Assembly (NCBI RefSeq): GCF_001640805.2
Contig: NC_066847.1
Location: 25,287,504 to 25,351,503, forward strand
DNA from: Lates calcarifer
Taxonomy: Eukaryota > Chordata > Actinopteri > Centropomidae
Length of the DNA: 64,000 bases
Reading direction: 5' to 3'
Below the pieces are notes generated by a model. The model was not told the DNA's origin. It did not search any database and saw nothing but the letters and a program-made list of their open reading frames with translations. This document shows, piece by piece, positions 35,919 through 46,564 of this stretch; the stretch's first letter is position 1; each line of letters begins with the position of its first letter. Position numbers and translations under genes: made by a program.

Positions 35919-36375
35919 CAGTGAACATCCTTTATACACACTGAAATTTTGGTCCACATTTTTACAGTAATTATATAAACAGTATCTTACACCAGGACCC
36001 AGTATAAATAACTACACATTCACCTTTTTCTCACTATATAACGACAGCTAAAAATGACTACATGGTGTTTTGCAACCTGATTAGAAGCACAAATAATATT
36101 CACAAAAGCAACAAGTAAATAGTCTGGTTTGTTACCCTCAAAGAAAATAGAGACTGAGAAAATCAAAAGATGCAGATCTCTGAAAATCACAGTAAAGATG
36201 CTGTGGGTCCACACTACTGAGTAATCAGGTGTAACCTTATAAATTCAGAACCACCTTAGTATTTTATTTGCAATGTTGTAGCACACTGGAGGGCACAATG
36301 AGCAGTGTAAGCTCGCTTACTTGTGTGCTGTATCTCTGTGGTATATACAGTAGTCTCACTGACTTACAGTAATGG

Positions 36376-36389
36376 CAACTAGAGGGCAG
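36376..36389 (+). promoter_or_regulatory. CTCF-like motif
   Basis: CAACTAGAGGGCAG matches 13 of 14 positions of the core consensus CCASYAGRKGGCRS. A single-motif match is weak evidence for binding. Confidence 0.3.
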
Positions 36390-36819
36390 ACATGACTATT
36401 TGTCTTCTTTGTGAAATTTATATATGTGCTTGTGTGTCAATATGTTACTGTGAATCTGCTGCATACAGGATAACTGTAAAGTTTTGTTTATTTATTGGTT
36501 TAATTGAATGATCTCATTCATTTATTCTATTACTCCTGTCTACTAGGAGCTGTACAACAGTTACATGCATATTGATCTAACATTTTATAATAGAATTTTT
36601 GCATTGATGATAATATTTGCTAAAAAAAAGGAGGTTATGGAGGTTATGATCATTTGATATATCATAATATTTTTGAACTACAAAACAAACTGTATAAAGC
36701 ATTTATTCTTGCAAATAAAACAACTGAGTTGTCATTTTTTCCACAGTGTAGTACCAGCATTCCAGCAGGGCATTACAACAGTGTGGAACCCTTAGAGTCA
36801 TGTGTTGAAATGTATTAGT

Positions 36820-37265
36820 CATTGTGCTATTGGAGAACGCACAGAGGGAGAAAAACCACGGTCCTTCCGGAGAGCGATTCATCAGGTTTTTCCCAGAGCC
36901 CTCCCGGGTCAAGTTTTTATGGCGCCTGTTTGGTTTCCAAATGCTCTTTTCTCTCACCCCCTCTCAGCCACGCTATAGTGTCCAAACTTGTCTACATTTG
37001 CTTCTCGTGTTTTTGTGCATGGTCGATGTCCTTTTAAAAAGACCAATCTCAAATAAGTCTTTATTCTTGTTTTGTTGGCTCATATTCTCTGTTTTCATGA
37101 ACTCTGGCCCCAGCCATGGCAACAGCTAGAAAAATGTTAACATTGATTGACAGGATTAAAAAAGGCCCCCTTCCCTGGTACGCATTTCAAACACTTTGGG
37201 AACAATGGTGCTTGGTGTGATTGAATTAATGAGGTATCGCCGACTGTCAAAAGAGCACACATACT
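36820..37265. promoter_or_regulatory. strong enhancer-like island with exact PBX-MEIS site
   Basis: About 440 bp of complex sequence contain TGATTGACAG (37144-37153), the exact PBX-MEIS/PREP composite site, directly after TTAACAT. TGATTGAATTAATGAGG follows near 37218-37234. Two overlapping plus frames (36822-37129) have no known domain. A regulatory role is inferred. Confidence 0.45.
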
Positions 37266-37309
37266 TTACATAAACCTGATTATCTTTGCATGGCAGAAAT
37301 AGAAGAAAA

Positions 37310-37432
37310 GAGGAAGCGAGGGAACTGAAGGAGGAGGATGGAGGGAGCGGAGAGGAAAAGAGAAGAGAGGGGGAGAGAGAGAGAGATTTGGATTTCAGTG
37401 GGCATCTCCCAAAAAAAAAAAAAAAAAAAGAG
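37310..37432 (+). repeat. purine tract with GA run and poly-A
   Basis: A GAGGA-type purine tract runs from about 37299 to 37390, followed by an A run at about 37411-37429. The Lys/Glu/Arg-rich plus frame is an artefact. Confidence 0.85.
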
Positions 37433-37489
37433 CATCAAAGTGTGTGCTGGATGGTGGGGGTGGATGGGGTGCTCATAAAGTAGTGATGT

Positions 37490-37790
37490 TCTGGCTTGGG
37501 CTTGTCTTGGCCTCTCCCTCACGCCTGTGCTCTGTTTAGCATAAACCAACCATAGGGGCTTTAACAAATCTATTCAAGGAGCATGGGGCCCCAGAACAAC
37601 ATAGTTTTTCACAAGCCACCACCCCCAAGCAAGACGTTTTTTGCAGGGTAGCCATTGTTCCGCTTGAACCGTGCAGAGATTTCATCGTCTCCCCGACCCC
37701 GAGCCGGAGGAAAAGGAGCAGTGGTGCCCTTAGTGAACCCATGAAGTGACACCCGGAGTGACTGCCAAGAGTCTCACTAATTCTACCAAC
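37490..37790. promoter_or_regulatory. candidate enhancer-like island
   Basis: Dense complex sequence (GCATAAACCAACCATAGGGG near 37539-37558; TTGCAGGGTAGCCATTGTTC near 37640-37659) lacks simple repeats. The minus frame 37536-37742 has no known domain. Function is inferred. Confidence 0.36.
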
Positions 37791-37794
37791 CTAT

Positions 37795-38250
37795 TGAGAC
37801 GGGAAAATAGAGTGGAGGAGCGGAGGGGTGGGATGGATTGTGGGAGGGAGGGAGGGAGAGTGAAGGGATGGATAGAGGTTCTCTGACTGAAATGCTCACC
37901 AGATCAGCAAAGTGAACCCTCTGAAACGTGAGCTAATTCTCTATTTAATCCTTTTAGCTGCTTTTTCTCTCACTCTCTATCTATGTCACTTCTGTCCTCA
38001 CTCAACCCCCTCCCTCCATTCCCCTCTCTCTTTTTACTCCCCCCCGTCCTCTTTTTTTTTCTTTTACCCTCTTTTCTGAGGGAAGTGTCAGCAAAAGTTC
38101 TTGTTGAGCAGCAAAAGAAGAGGCAGGGAAGGACGCGGCTTCTAGGAATGATTCTGTGTGTGTGTGTGTGTGTGTGTAAGTGTTGGCTAAGTGAGGGTGG
38201 GGGGGTGTGAAGAGAGCTGACTGTGTAGGCTGCTCCTTTTCCTCTATGTT
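37795..38250. other. low-complexity spacer
   Basis: It holds a GGGA-rich patch (37840-37862), a CT-rich tract (37965-38080) and a (GT)n run (38155-38177). The 110-codon minus frame and the plus frame over it are composition artefacts. Confidence 0.6.
38155..38177. repeat. (GT)n microsatellite
   Basis: This is a perfect short GT run. Confidence 0.96.
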
Positions 38251-38259
38251 TTTTCTTCA

Positions 38260-38960
38260 AGAAAAGCTCTGACAGCTGCGGTTTGATTTCTCGGGTTGTC
38301 AAAAGTCATCTTTGTTAGTTCTCTCTCCCAATGAATGGCAGAGGATTAGAAAAAGAGGCGTGTTCACACATGAAGCTGTAGGTGGGCTTTGCCTCGAGTG
38401 GTTTCCATAAAGAAAAAAAAAAAAAAGAGGAAAATCGCACAACATCACTCCAGGGGCCTCTGAAAGGAAAAGAAAATCGCGCATTACTCCAGAGGCCCCC
38501 ATTGTCTTACCTACTAAACCCAAGCATATCAGATGCCTACAGATCCCCTCCCCTCCTGCTTCTAAGCGTATAAGGAGAGAGCCTGCATAGAAAGATACAA
38601 ATTGTCTCTCGTGCTGTGAGGTTGCTAGAACATAAATTGATGGGAGAGGCATTGTTGTCAGTGAGTAATATACTTAGCATTATTCATAAAGAAGAGGGGA
38701 AGATTAAAAGGTGTTGGCTGGTATTGAAAAAAAAGGTACTTGACTGCATGGCTGACACAGAAGTTACATATGGCCTAATGTGGGTTTTTTATCTGCAGCA
38801 ATTGTCAGAAATATATATCCCTGGGGTTGTATCCACTGTGCACGTCATTGTACTGATATGAACAAAACAAATGACAGGGATAATAATGCAGCGCTATCAG
38901 ATTTGTTGCCAGCTGGAGCAAATTACAGTGCTTGCTTATTACTGCTCAACTTTTCTGTGG
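38260..38960. promoter_or_regulatory. candidate enhancer-like region with internal duplication
   Basis: About 700 bp of complex sequence are broken by an A run (38413-38426). They contain a diverged direct duplication (38427-38500) and AT-rich homeodomain-type words (ATAATAATGCAG near 38881-38892). No protein domain occurs in the frames. Function is inferred. Confidence 0.36.
38427..38500 (+). repeat. diverged tandem duplication, unit about 34 bp
   Basis: Copy 1 (38427-38460) and copy 2 (38469-38500) share AAAATCGC, ACTCCAG and GGCC in the same order. Copy 2 lacks two bases, and there are a few substitutions. Confidence 0.85.
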
Positions 38961-38964
38961 GTAT

Positions 38965-39595
38965 ATGACTTAAACTGTCATATTCATAATGATTTTGTTA
39001 TTGTTTTTGTTTCTTTTTTCCCTTCTCCTTCATGTTTTTGGTAAAATGGAATGTTTTGACAGGATCCTCTTGAAAATGAGATACTGCATCGGGACCTGTA
39101 CATGAAAATGTCTCTTCATGTTGTTTCATTCTAGTGAAGCTGACTCAATTAAATAATTTGTGCTGAATTCAGGATCTTTTTTTCATGTGTTTGTTTTTCT
39201 TGTCATTTAGATTCACAGTAAAAGCTTCTGAAACATTAAAAAAAAGTTTGTTCTGACAGTGGAAAGTACAGTGTGAAAACCTTTCTATGATGTTGTTCTT
39301 CTCTTTTTTTAGAGCCTGATTTCTTCTGTCTTAGTGAATAAGTTAATAAAATGGTTGTCAACCAGTTTTGTGAGGCAAAACGCTCCTCTGTGCAAACATG
39401 TGTTCAAGATATGGTTTCCAGCAGTAGTTGGTTGCTTTGCTTGAAAGCAGCACCACTCAGAAGGGTTTTGAAAGGCTAATCTTGTTTTTGGCACCTCTCT
39501 TCTTTTTTTTCTTTTCTTCTCTCTCCCTTTTGCCTTGTCGCTCCACTTCTCAAGCTCCTCTGTGCTCCTCCTTTAAGCCCTCAGGAATGGAGGGA
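38965..39595. other. T-rich non-coding spacer
   Basis: There are multiple T-rich runs (39003-39030, 39177-39200, 39500-39520). No gene is recognised. Confidence 0.55.
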
Positions 39596-39599
39596 GAAA

Positions 39600-40260
39600 A
39601 CACTGGCTGGCTCTGAAACGGGTTAATTTCACAATTATTTATTAGCAAAGGCTTTGCTCGACAATAAAGCTCCACCGTGAGTAAAAACTCCTCCAACACT
39701 TTTATGTGAGTGATCCTAAAATATTAGCTAACCGTTATAACCGCAATAAAAGCTTAATGTAGCTCCCAAAGCTTGCCTCTATTATATCAGCATTCTAAAT
39801 GACTCAAACATCTTACCCTCAACTAACCAGAGCCTTTTCTTTGGGCTGTCATCGGAGTCGGTAGTAAATTAAGCAGAGGGCTGAGCAACAACCCCTTGAC
39901 TTTTATTGAGGCCAGGGTCTAATTATAATTCACTGGACCAGACCTTTTGTGTCACTGAGTGCTTCATTTGCAGTTTGCAGTTTGCATGAACCCTGGAGAC
40001 ATTAACTCCGTCCCCTTCTCCATTCATTACAATGCTATTAGTCTCCGCGAATTGATCAATATATCATGTATAGAACATCTTGAATGTGGACGTCTGGCTC
40101 CTTTGTGAGCCCAGAGATAATGGTTTCCCCATTCAAGCCGGCTTGTAGGAACATGGAGATAAAGCAAGGCAGGGAAGAGTTATACCGCTCACAGCTATGG
40201 AGAGGGAGCTATCTCATCCAGATTATAAGTGGGTGAACTAAAAAACGCATAAAAAGGGAC
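39600..40260. promoter_or_regulatory. strong enhancer-like island
   Basis: About 660 bp are free of microsatellites. They include TAATTATAATTCAC (39920-39933), three consecutive TTTGCAG/TTTGCAT words (39967-39988) and GAATTGATCAATATATCATG near 40050-40069. No frame of note is present. This is one of the longest uninterrupted complex blocks in the window. Function is inferred. Confidence 0.44.
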
Positions 40261-40264
40261 AGTT

Positions 40265-41685
40265 TATTGTGAGGAGGAGCGCGGTACTGGAGGAGGGTGT
40301 AGAGATCTGAAAGACTCAAACTGGCACCTTTTATTCTCCTGCAGGCGTCCAGGAGGGAAGAAAATCATCCATCCATTCTGCTCAACACAGCCTGATAGAG
40401 CTGTGCACACTGTGATGCAATGCCAGCCAGTACTAAAAAAAAACAAAAAACTGAGTCCACAATATATGGGATATATTTTAAAAAAATAGAACTTGTTATT
40501 CAAGCTGAGAGTTTTTAAACATTTATTCTACTGTATATCAATATTTTTTTTTATTATATCAATGTCTCATATTAACTATTGAGCTATGACTGGTGGACAG
40601 ACATGTAGTGATTCCTTTTATTTTTCCTCTGACTTACTCTATATTTTACTTTGATGTGAATCAGCTTCAGTGACATCACTTCTTCTTGTACTACACTTTA
40701 AAAGTGTAACAGTGGTACATGCCAATGTAGTAGTCATACGTCAACAACATCTATGATTCTCAAGTGGCCATCGGTCTACATGTGTTAACTTGTCATAAAT
40801 AAACATACACATGCATGCAAACACACTCCAAGTGCAAATCTTGGTCTCATCATATTTCCCTTGAAGTACATCCTGTCTCTACACTCTGGTGTTGGGCCTT
40901 ACAGATCTGTGTATTGTGGCAGCCCTTGAGAAAGCAGACACAGAAGAAGGTCCTTGATAACATTTGTTGTTGGGGAATGAGATTCGGTGCCTTTACCGAA
41001 TCCCTAGAGGGCAGTAGTACAAATGTTTTATATTCAGAGAAGACTTGCCTCTGCCTGTGATAAGCAGCGGTGATCCAATTGGCCTGTGGGAGAGTGGCAA
41101 GGGTTTTTACAACCAGGAGAAGAGAAGCAAACTGCAGCAGAGGCCTCTCTCTTAAACACTGATGGTTGAGGGAAAAAAAAAAAAAAAACGTCTTTGTCTG
41201 TACAAGTTGAAGGGACCTGCAGTCACACTCACTAAATACCCCTGGCCTAGTATAGATTAATGGAGCATTAACATGAGCCAAATGCATACTAACATCCCCA
41301 TGTAGAAGTTTTTTAGAGGTTTAACCTTTCACTACTTCACCATGACAAGTGGATTTTAAACTGTTTGCACTTTAGTTAACATGTATTAGGAATTACTTCT
41401 TTAAAAAGAAAGCGTGAAAGGGGATTTCAAGTCATTTGCAGCAACATACATGCTCCTTATATAATGGCAAAACTTAGCTTCAGCAACATTTCACTCAAGT
41501 GTCAAGTCAAGGACAAATTAATTTGTGGTCTGACTTTGTTATTCATATTACTATCTGTGCTGTAACTTTACTCTGATTAATGATGAAGTATCTGGAAAAC
41601 AGAAAGCTACTTTTACTCCACTGATGTAATTGATGCAATAAAATCATAGGAGCAATGTCACATTCTCTTCCTTGTGTTGTTACTT
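40265..41685. other. AT-rich non-coding spacer
   Basis: It contains A-rich tracts at 40434-40450 and 41172-41189. The 145-codon minus frame 40850-41287 shows no known domain and spans a poly-A; it is judged fortuitous. CCCTAGAGGGCAG at about 41003-41015 is weakly CTCF-like. Confidence 0.45.
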
Positions 41686-41689
41686 GATA

Positions 41690-41860
41690 TTTACAGCGGG
41701 CCTAATCGATGATGTAAATGCATCTCTCTTGGCAAAACTCTTCCTCCTGGAAGAGGCTAACCAGCGCGCGGAGCTGTCAGACACACAGGACAGGATCCAG
41801 CTCATGTTAGCTGTCCTTTCTCTACATTTCCTTCTGGAGTTTTGACCTTTAAGATATGTC
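41690..41860. promoter_or_regulatory. possible non-coding conserved island
   Basis: This is a complex block (GCGGGCCTAATCGATGATG near 41696-41714) of moderate length. Compositional inference only. Confidence 0.25.
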
Positions 41861-41982
41861 AGTGTGGAAAAAAAATAAGATCAAAAATTTAAAAAGTAGC
41901 TGTACATTCCCACAGCCCTATGGCTCCCTATGCAGGCACACGCATGTTAGGAGGGCAGGGGGGAGACAAACTCTGTCTGATG

Positions 41983-41983
<1 letters not shown>

Positions 41984-42012
<29 letters not shown>
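41984..42012. repeat. (CA)n microsatellite
   Basis: This is a perfect CA run. A second short run lies at 42025-42041. Confidence 0.97.
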
Positions 42013-42013
<1 letters not shown>

Positions 42014-42044
42014 TTAGAAACTTGCACACACACACACACATCTC

Positions 42045-42175
42045 TGGCTAACAGCCGTGGAGCTTGGGTTTGAATTCACTCTGCGGTGGACCGTTTAAAT
42101 GAGCTTTAATTTAGCATCCTGCTGGCTCAATTGGGATTGTAATAGAACACATTACACCTTGTCCTGCAACAGAAG

Positions 42176-42214
<39 letters not shown>

Positions 42215-42480
42215 TCTCTCTCTCCTGGGCCTCTCTGTCTCAGTCCTGGGAGAATTGATTTTTTCCAAATGCACGGGGAACAAATCAAAGGACAGAATGA
42301 TTGTGTTGCAAAGAGAAACAGCAGACATGGCATTGTAATCAATTTGACTATTAACTCACCAATGTTTTCCTTTACTCGACAAGAATTTTTTCAGACGGTT
42401 ACGTAATGAGTTAGCGACACATTACTCTGTAGTAATTACAAACTTGATAAACAAAAACAGGGACACTGAGTTGGTGAAGC
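42045..42480. promoter_or_regulatory. strong enhancer-like island split by a CT repeat
   Basis: Complex homeodomain-type sequence flanks the CT array. GAGCTTTAATTTAGCATCC (about 42101-42119) lies before it. GTTACGTAAT (42398-42407), an exact match to the PAR-bZIP/NFIL3 palindrome RTTACGTAAY, lies after it, followed by GTAATTACAAAC. A regulatory role is inferred. Confidence 0.42.
42178..42224. repeat. (CT)n microsatellite
   Basis: This is a nearly perfect CT array inside an otherwise complex island. The Ser/Leu frame is an artefact. Confidence 0.98.
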
Positions 42481-42659
42481 CTTTAAAATTGTCAAGAGGT
42501 GAGTTGTGGTACATGCATCAGCGTTAAAGTAATCAAGACAAAATGTAATTGAATGCAAAAGGTATTTGTGCAATCACAGCCAGCAGCTCTTGTTCTGCAC
42601 TGTACTCACCACCTGCAGAAGTCATTTAGAGGGCTCTCTCTCGCTCTCTTTGCATCTCT

Positions 42660-43385
42660 GTGTCACTAACTCTTTTAGCCCATCAGCAACAATTAATTAC
42701 AGACTGTTTCAGTGACCTTCCCATTCCCAGAATGACATTTTCCCTTGTTACATCGACACTGGGAAGACAGGTGGCTTTGGTCACTACAGTACTGTAACTG
42801 AGAGAAATTGACTTATAGTACAAGCTGATGTGACAGACATAGCTGCACAAAGCAACATGTTTTTTTTTTTTTCATCTCCCAAACAAAAAGTGACTCCTCC
42901 CTCCTCTTTTGCTTCCATCCCACAATATATCCATCCTCTACCGTCAGAGGAGCTCACCTTGACAGCTCCTCCAGTCACCCAGTTCTAAGTGGATGATTAA
43001 AAAGAGATGGAGGGGTTTTACCGGGGGCTGGTATGCGTGGCATCCCAAGAGCCCCCCTCCAAGCTAGCCAAGCGGAGCGAGCTACAGCTGTCCTCCAAAC
43101 AAGACCACTATCCTTTATTTATTTCCGCTTAAATATTGATGCGTGTTATGAAAGGTTTAAAATAATGTGTCTGCCTTCTTTTTCCCCTTGCCCCGGCACA
43201 CTGTTTTCTAATGCATAAATAATTCTTTCCTCAGACGCTGCATGGACACTGGGTCCGGCACGTTAGCTGGGGTGTATCCGCTGTATCACATTCTTTCTGC
43301 CTGAGAGAAAATACCCATCCCTTGTAATTTCCTACACTTATACAATCGGCGTTGACAGTAAATAATTGATGTATGAATTTAGGGC
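42660..43385. promoter_or_regulatory. strong enhancer-like island
   Basis: About 720 bp of complex sequence with only one T run (42860-42871). It contains ACAATTAATTACAGAC near 42689-42704, GAGCTACAGCTGTCC (an E-box CAGCTG) near 43079-43094 and GTAAATAATTGATG near 43359-43372. Frames are short and domain-free. Function is inferred. Confidence 0.42.
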
Positions 43386-43429
43386 TAAAACTCCAACACA
43401 ATATGACTTCATGTCAAGGGTTAGTCCCT

Positions 43430-43900
43430 GCAGATTTGAAGCCAAATCATCTCGCAAAATGGATTCTTCCTCTCCACAAAAGGGGTATCCTTTTTGAGTT
43501 GCCTACCTTTTATCCCCCCACCCCCCAGCCCTTTATTCTCATCTGCCCTCCTTTCCAATAGAGAGACGAGATCTGGGTCTAGCAGTCCCTCTTGATGAGG
43601 TCTTGCTTTGCATGGCTGGTGATAACTGAGTGATTTAGCCCATTATTAGTCAAGGAAGTGTTTTGTTTTTGAACACAAATGGGTTTTTCACACTGACATG
43701 AGCCCATTTTTGATTGTGCTGGCGAAGGAGTGTGAGCCGGGGAGTGGGAGCGCCCTCTCACTTCTCATCTCTGTATCTGTGTTGTAATGTACAATTACGT
43801 CTCTAAATGTGCTGGCCAGATCTATTTGTGAGATAAAAAATGGAGAGAGAGGAGATGAAAGGTGAATGGGGTAGAATAGTAATTTCACTCTCTACACTTC
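43430..43900. promoter_or_regulatory. candidate enhancer-like island
   Basis: This complex block includes GTGATTTAGCCCATTATTAG near 43630-43649 and AATGTACAATTACG near 43786-43799. No gene is recognised. Confidence 0.36.
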
Positions 43901-43904
43901 AATT

Positions 43905-44345
43905 AACACGTTGTGGCAAGTACAGCTGCCTTCTGCACTGAACATGAGGGCCACAAGAGTCCTACAACAAAATCATGGCTTTTAGTTTGGCTATTAGGGA
44001 GTTTGGCTTAAACAAGCAATATGATTCGAGTGATACACTGACGGACACTATTATTATCAGACTACTGAACATCCAGGGCTCTGCTCAAAGGCAGTAACTG
44101 AACTAAACTGCAGAGAAATTAATATTTTGAATGGTTCAACAGAAGAATGCATTTGGCCTAAGTTAAACAACATGATAAAAATTTTGGAAGGCAGTCAGTA
44201 CAAGCCTCCAGTATAATGTTGTAGTATATAGTGTCATAGTCTATCCTGTCCTACTCAGTTCAGGTTGTACAAAAGATGAGACAGAGAAATTATCCTTCTC
44301 AAAAATATGCTGTAAGTCATCTTCCACTTTGGTGACTGACATGCA
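43905..44345. other. non-coding spacer
   Basis: AT-rich sequence precedes the MITE. Nothing is recognised. Confidence 0.5.
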
Positions 44346-44346
44346 G

Positions 44347-44863
44347 TTAAAGGATCAGTGTGTACCATTTACGGGGATGTGTTGACAGAAATGCAATATA
44401 TGTGTGTTTGTTTTTATTAGTGTATAATCACCTAAACTAATGATCATTGTGTTTTCATTTGTTTGGAATGAGTCATTTATGTCTACATAGGAAGTGGGTC
44501 CTCTTCCACAGAGTCCTCCATGTTGCATTGGCATGTTTCTACAGTAGCCCAGAACAGACAAACCAAACCTTTTGTGTTTCTACATTGACACCTCAGCTTG
44601 CATATGGAAGACAAAGAGGAAGAACAGAGTGAGTGCATGTCACATCTGAATATAATATCTAAATATAGCTACATAAACAAACCTCTTCACTTGACATACT
44701 AGTCAGTAACTATGTAGTAGTTGACACCATTTTGTCATCTGATGGCCACTGTAGACTCTTTGACATGTTTGGAAAGGGAAGGCTGAGGGGACAGGTATTC
44801 AGTTGGCTGCAATCTGCATTCTCATCGCTAGATGTCACTAAATCCTACACGCTGATCCTTTAA
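44347..44863. mobile_element. piggyBac-like MITE, complete, TTAA target duplications
   Basis: A 517-bp interval is bounded by TTAA on both sides (44347-44350 and 44860-44863). Terminal inverted repeats start AGGATCAGTGTGTA on the left and, read from the right, AGGATCAGCGTGTA; similarity continues through ATTTA. TTAA duplication is the hallmark of piggyBac transposition. The internal sequence (GTATAATCACCTAAACTAATGATC, ...CTACATAGGAAGTGGGTCCTC, in pieces at 44421-44504) matches, from memory, a short non-autonomous family abundant in percomorph fish. It has no transposase frame, so it must have been moved in trans. The short frames inside are not genes. Confidence 0.85.
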
Positions 44864-45564
44864 GTCAAGTTGTTTTAATCCCAAGTTATTTTAAAACAAT
44901 CAGTTCATTTGACTCTGACTTTGGGTTTACTTTGCATTTGGTGTCCTATTTGTGCTATTTAACATGCAATTTTCACACAGGTTTCACATAGTTAAAAATA
45001 TTATGTATGTATGTATGTGAGACCAAAATCATTTTAGTCAAGTTATAGTTTAGGAATCAGGAAACAGTAAAAAAAAAAAAAAAAAACAACCAAAAAAAGC
45101 CCAAGGTTTTTCAAACATATGCATGTTTAGTGGTTCTGTAGATCTTCCCCTAGAATAAGTTATCTCCAAACAAAGTGAATTTGGCACTGCTTCTCTAAAA
45201 TTCATGATGTCAAGGTATCCCATAAAGAAAAAAAGGTCTATACAAAAAACAGGCTTGTCAATGGGGATGGCTAGAGGGAGGAGAGAAGATGATACCATGC
45301 ATTCTCTTAAATAAGATGTCATAGCACTTCATATGCTGCAGTCAGAGGAAAACATTTTGTCACCACCGAGTCAATTTTTAAAGTAAAAAGTGCTCTACAA
45401 GCAGAAATTATAATCAAAAATTCTTACAACACATTTTTAATTCACTGTTAATACATTTTTTGCTGACTAGATATGTTTGCGCAAGCAATGCGTGCATAGC
45501 TTTATATGATGAAAAGAGATAAAGAATGTTTTATTTATTTTTTTGAGATCTTGAGATTGTTGTT

Positions 45565-45576
45565 GGGGGGGGGGGG
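45565..45576 (+). repeat. G homopolymer (12)
   Basis: An uninterrupted run of 12 G is followed by TTAATGGG. Confidence 0.9.
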
Positions 45577-45837
45577 TTAATGGGAGAGTGAGAGAGTGAG
45601 AGAGACAGATATTGTTTTGATATGAGATGGTCAGTCACCACACTCTCGGGGGTATTCTCCAGACATTTATCGTGAACAGAAATGACCCCAGGACCTGCCC
45701 TGACCTCTGTGAAGCCGTTGGATCAATGACATCTACACCCCCTCCATTCTGCTGCACTGGCTTTAGAAACAAGAAGTGCTTGGGGCTACACACACACGTC
45801 CTGCCTGCCACCTCCTCTTTAGATTGTGTTGATGTGC

Positions 45838-45859
45838 ATGTGTGTGTGTGTGTGTGTGT
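45838..45859. repeat. (GT)n microsatellite
   Basis: This is a short GT run following ATGTGCATG. Confidence 0.96.
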
Positions 45860-45974
45860 TCAGGCCCTCTAGTGTACCCTTGACCACCTTGCACTGTAAT
45901 CACCACACACAGCTGCCACCTGACTCTCTCTCTCATTTGGTGCTGCTTTCTCTCTCTCACCCCCTCCTATGCTA

Positions 45975-46155
45975 TAACTGGTATGATCTCAACAGTGGAT
46001 CCTAATGTCTCTAGCCATGATTAATCTGATAAATAATAAATATATCAATCTAGCCTCTCGACAAGGACTAATTCTAACCAGCGGGAAGGCACAAGCCCCC
46101 TTTAACTGCTGCCTGTAGCTGCCAAATTAATTATTTAATGATTAATTCTTTAGGA
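45975..46155. promoter_or_regulatory. enhancer-like island with a tight homeodomain cluster
   Basis: Complex TAAT-rich sequence. Between 46124 and 46148 the overlapping words AAATTAATTATTTAATG and ATTAATTC give at least four TAAT/ATTA homeodomain cores in 25 bp, next to GATTAATCTGATAA (46018-46031). A regulatory role is inferred. Confidence 0.42.
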
Positions 46156-46490
46156 AATGGGAAAGTTTTGATTAATACTGTCCAGGCATCTGTCTTCAGT
46201 TGTTTGATGTATGTCAGAGAATTCAACCCTCACTGTCTCTCCGTCCGACCTTTACACACACACACACAGAAAATACATGCACGCTTGCAATCACAAATGC
46301 ACGCACAGGCTCATGCACACACGCACACACACTCAGGGTTAGGAGAGAGACATTTTAGCTCTTATGAACGAAGCCAGAGGCTACTGTCACTGAGATCAGA
46401 TGCTGAATATCTCACAATAAATTACAGCTGGATCTCAGAGGCCCTCATCCTTGAACCTTGAACATGTCAGCTTTGGATAACACCCCCCAA

Positions 46491-46493
<3 letters not shown>

Positions 46494-46530
<37 letters not shown>

Positions 46531-46564
46531 TCTCTCTCTCTTTCTGTGTGTGTGTGTGTGTGTG
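46494..46564. repeat. compound (CT)n(GT)n microsatellite
   Basis: A CT array with TTT interruptions passes directly into (GT)10. Confidence 0.97.

Larger units (their letters stand above)
35700..36810. other. AT-rich non-coding spacer
   Basis: It contains a G-rich run (35899-35918) and a CTCF-like word (36376-36389). No gene is recognised. Confidence 0.5.
44870..45970. other. non-coding spacer with simple repeats
   Basis: It holds a (TATG)4 run (45003-45018), an A run (45069-45086), a G12 run (45565-45576) and a (GT)n run (45838-45859). No gene is recognised. Confidence 0.6.

Noticed and set aside
40850..41287. 145-codon minus-strand frame
   Set aside because: It includes a run of Phe from a poly-A/T tract, has no recognisable domain, and a plus frame overlaps it. 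Likely chance.
44347..44863. short frames inside the MITE as genes
   Set aside because: They lie wholly inside a non-autonomous element with defined ends and show no domain.
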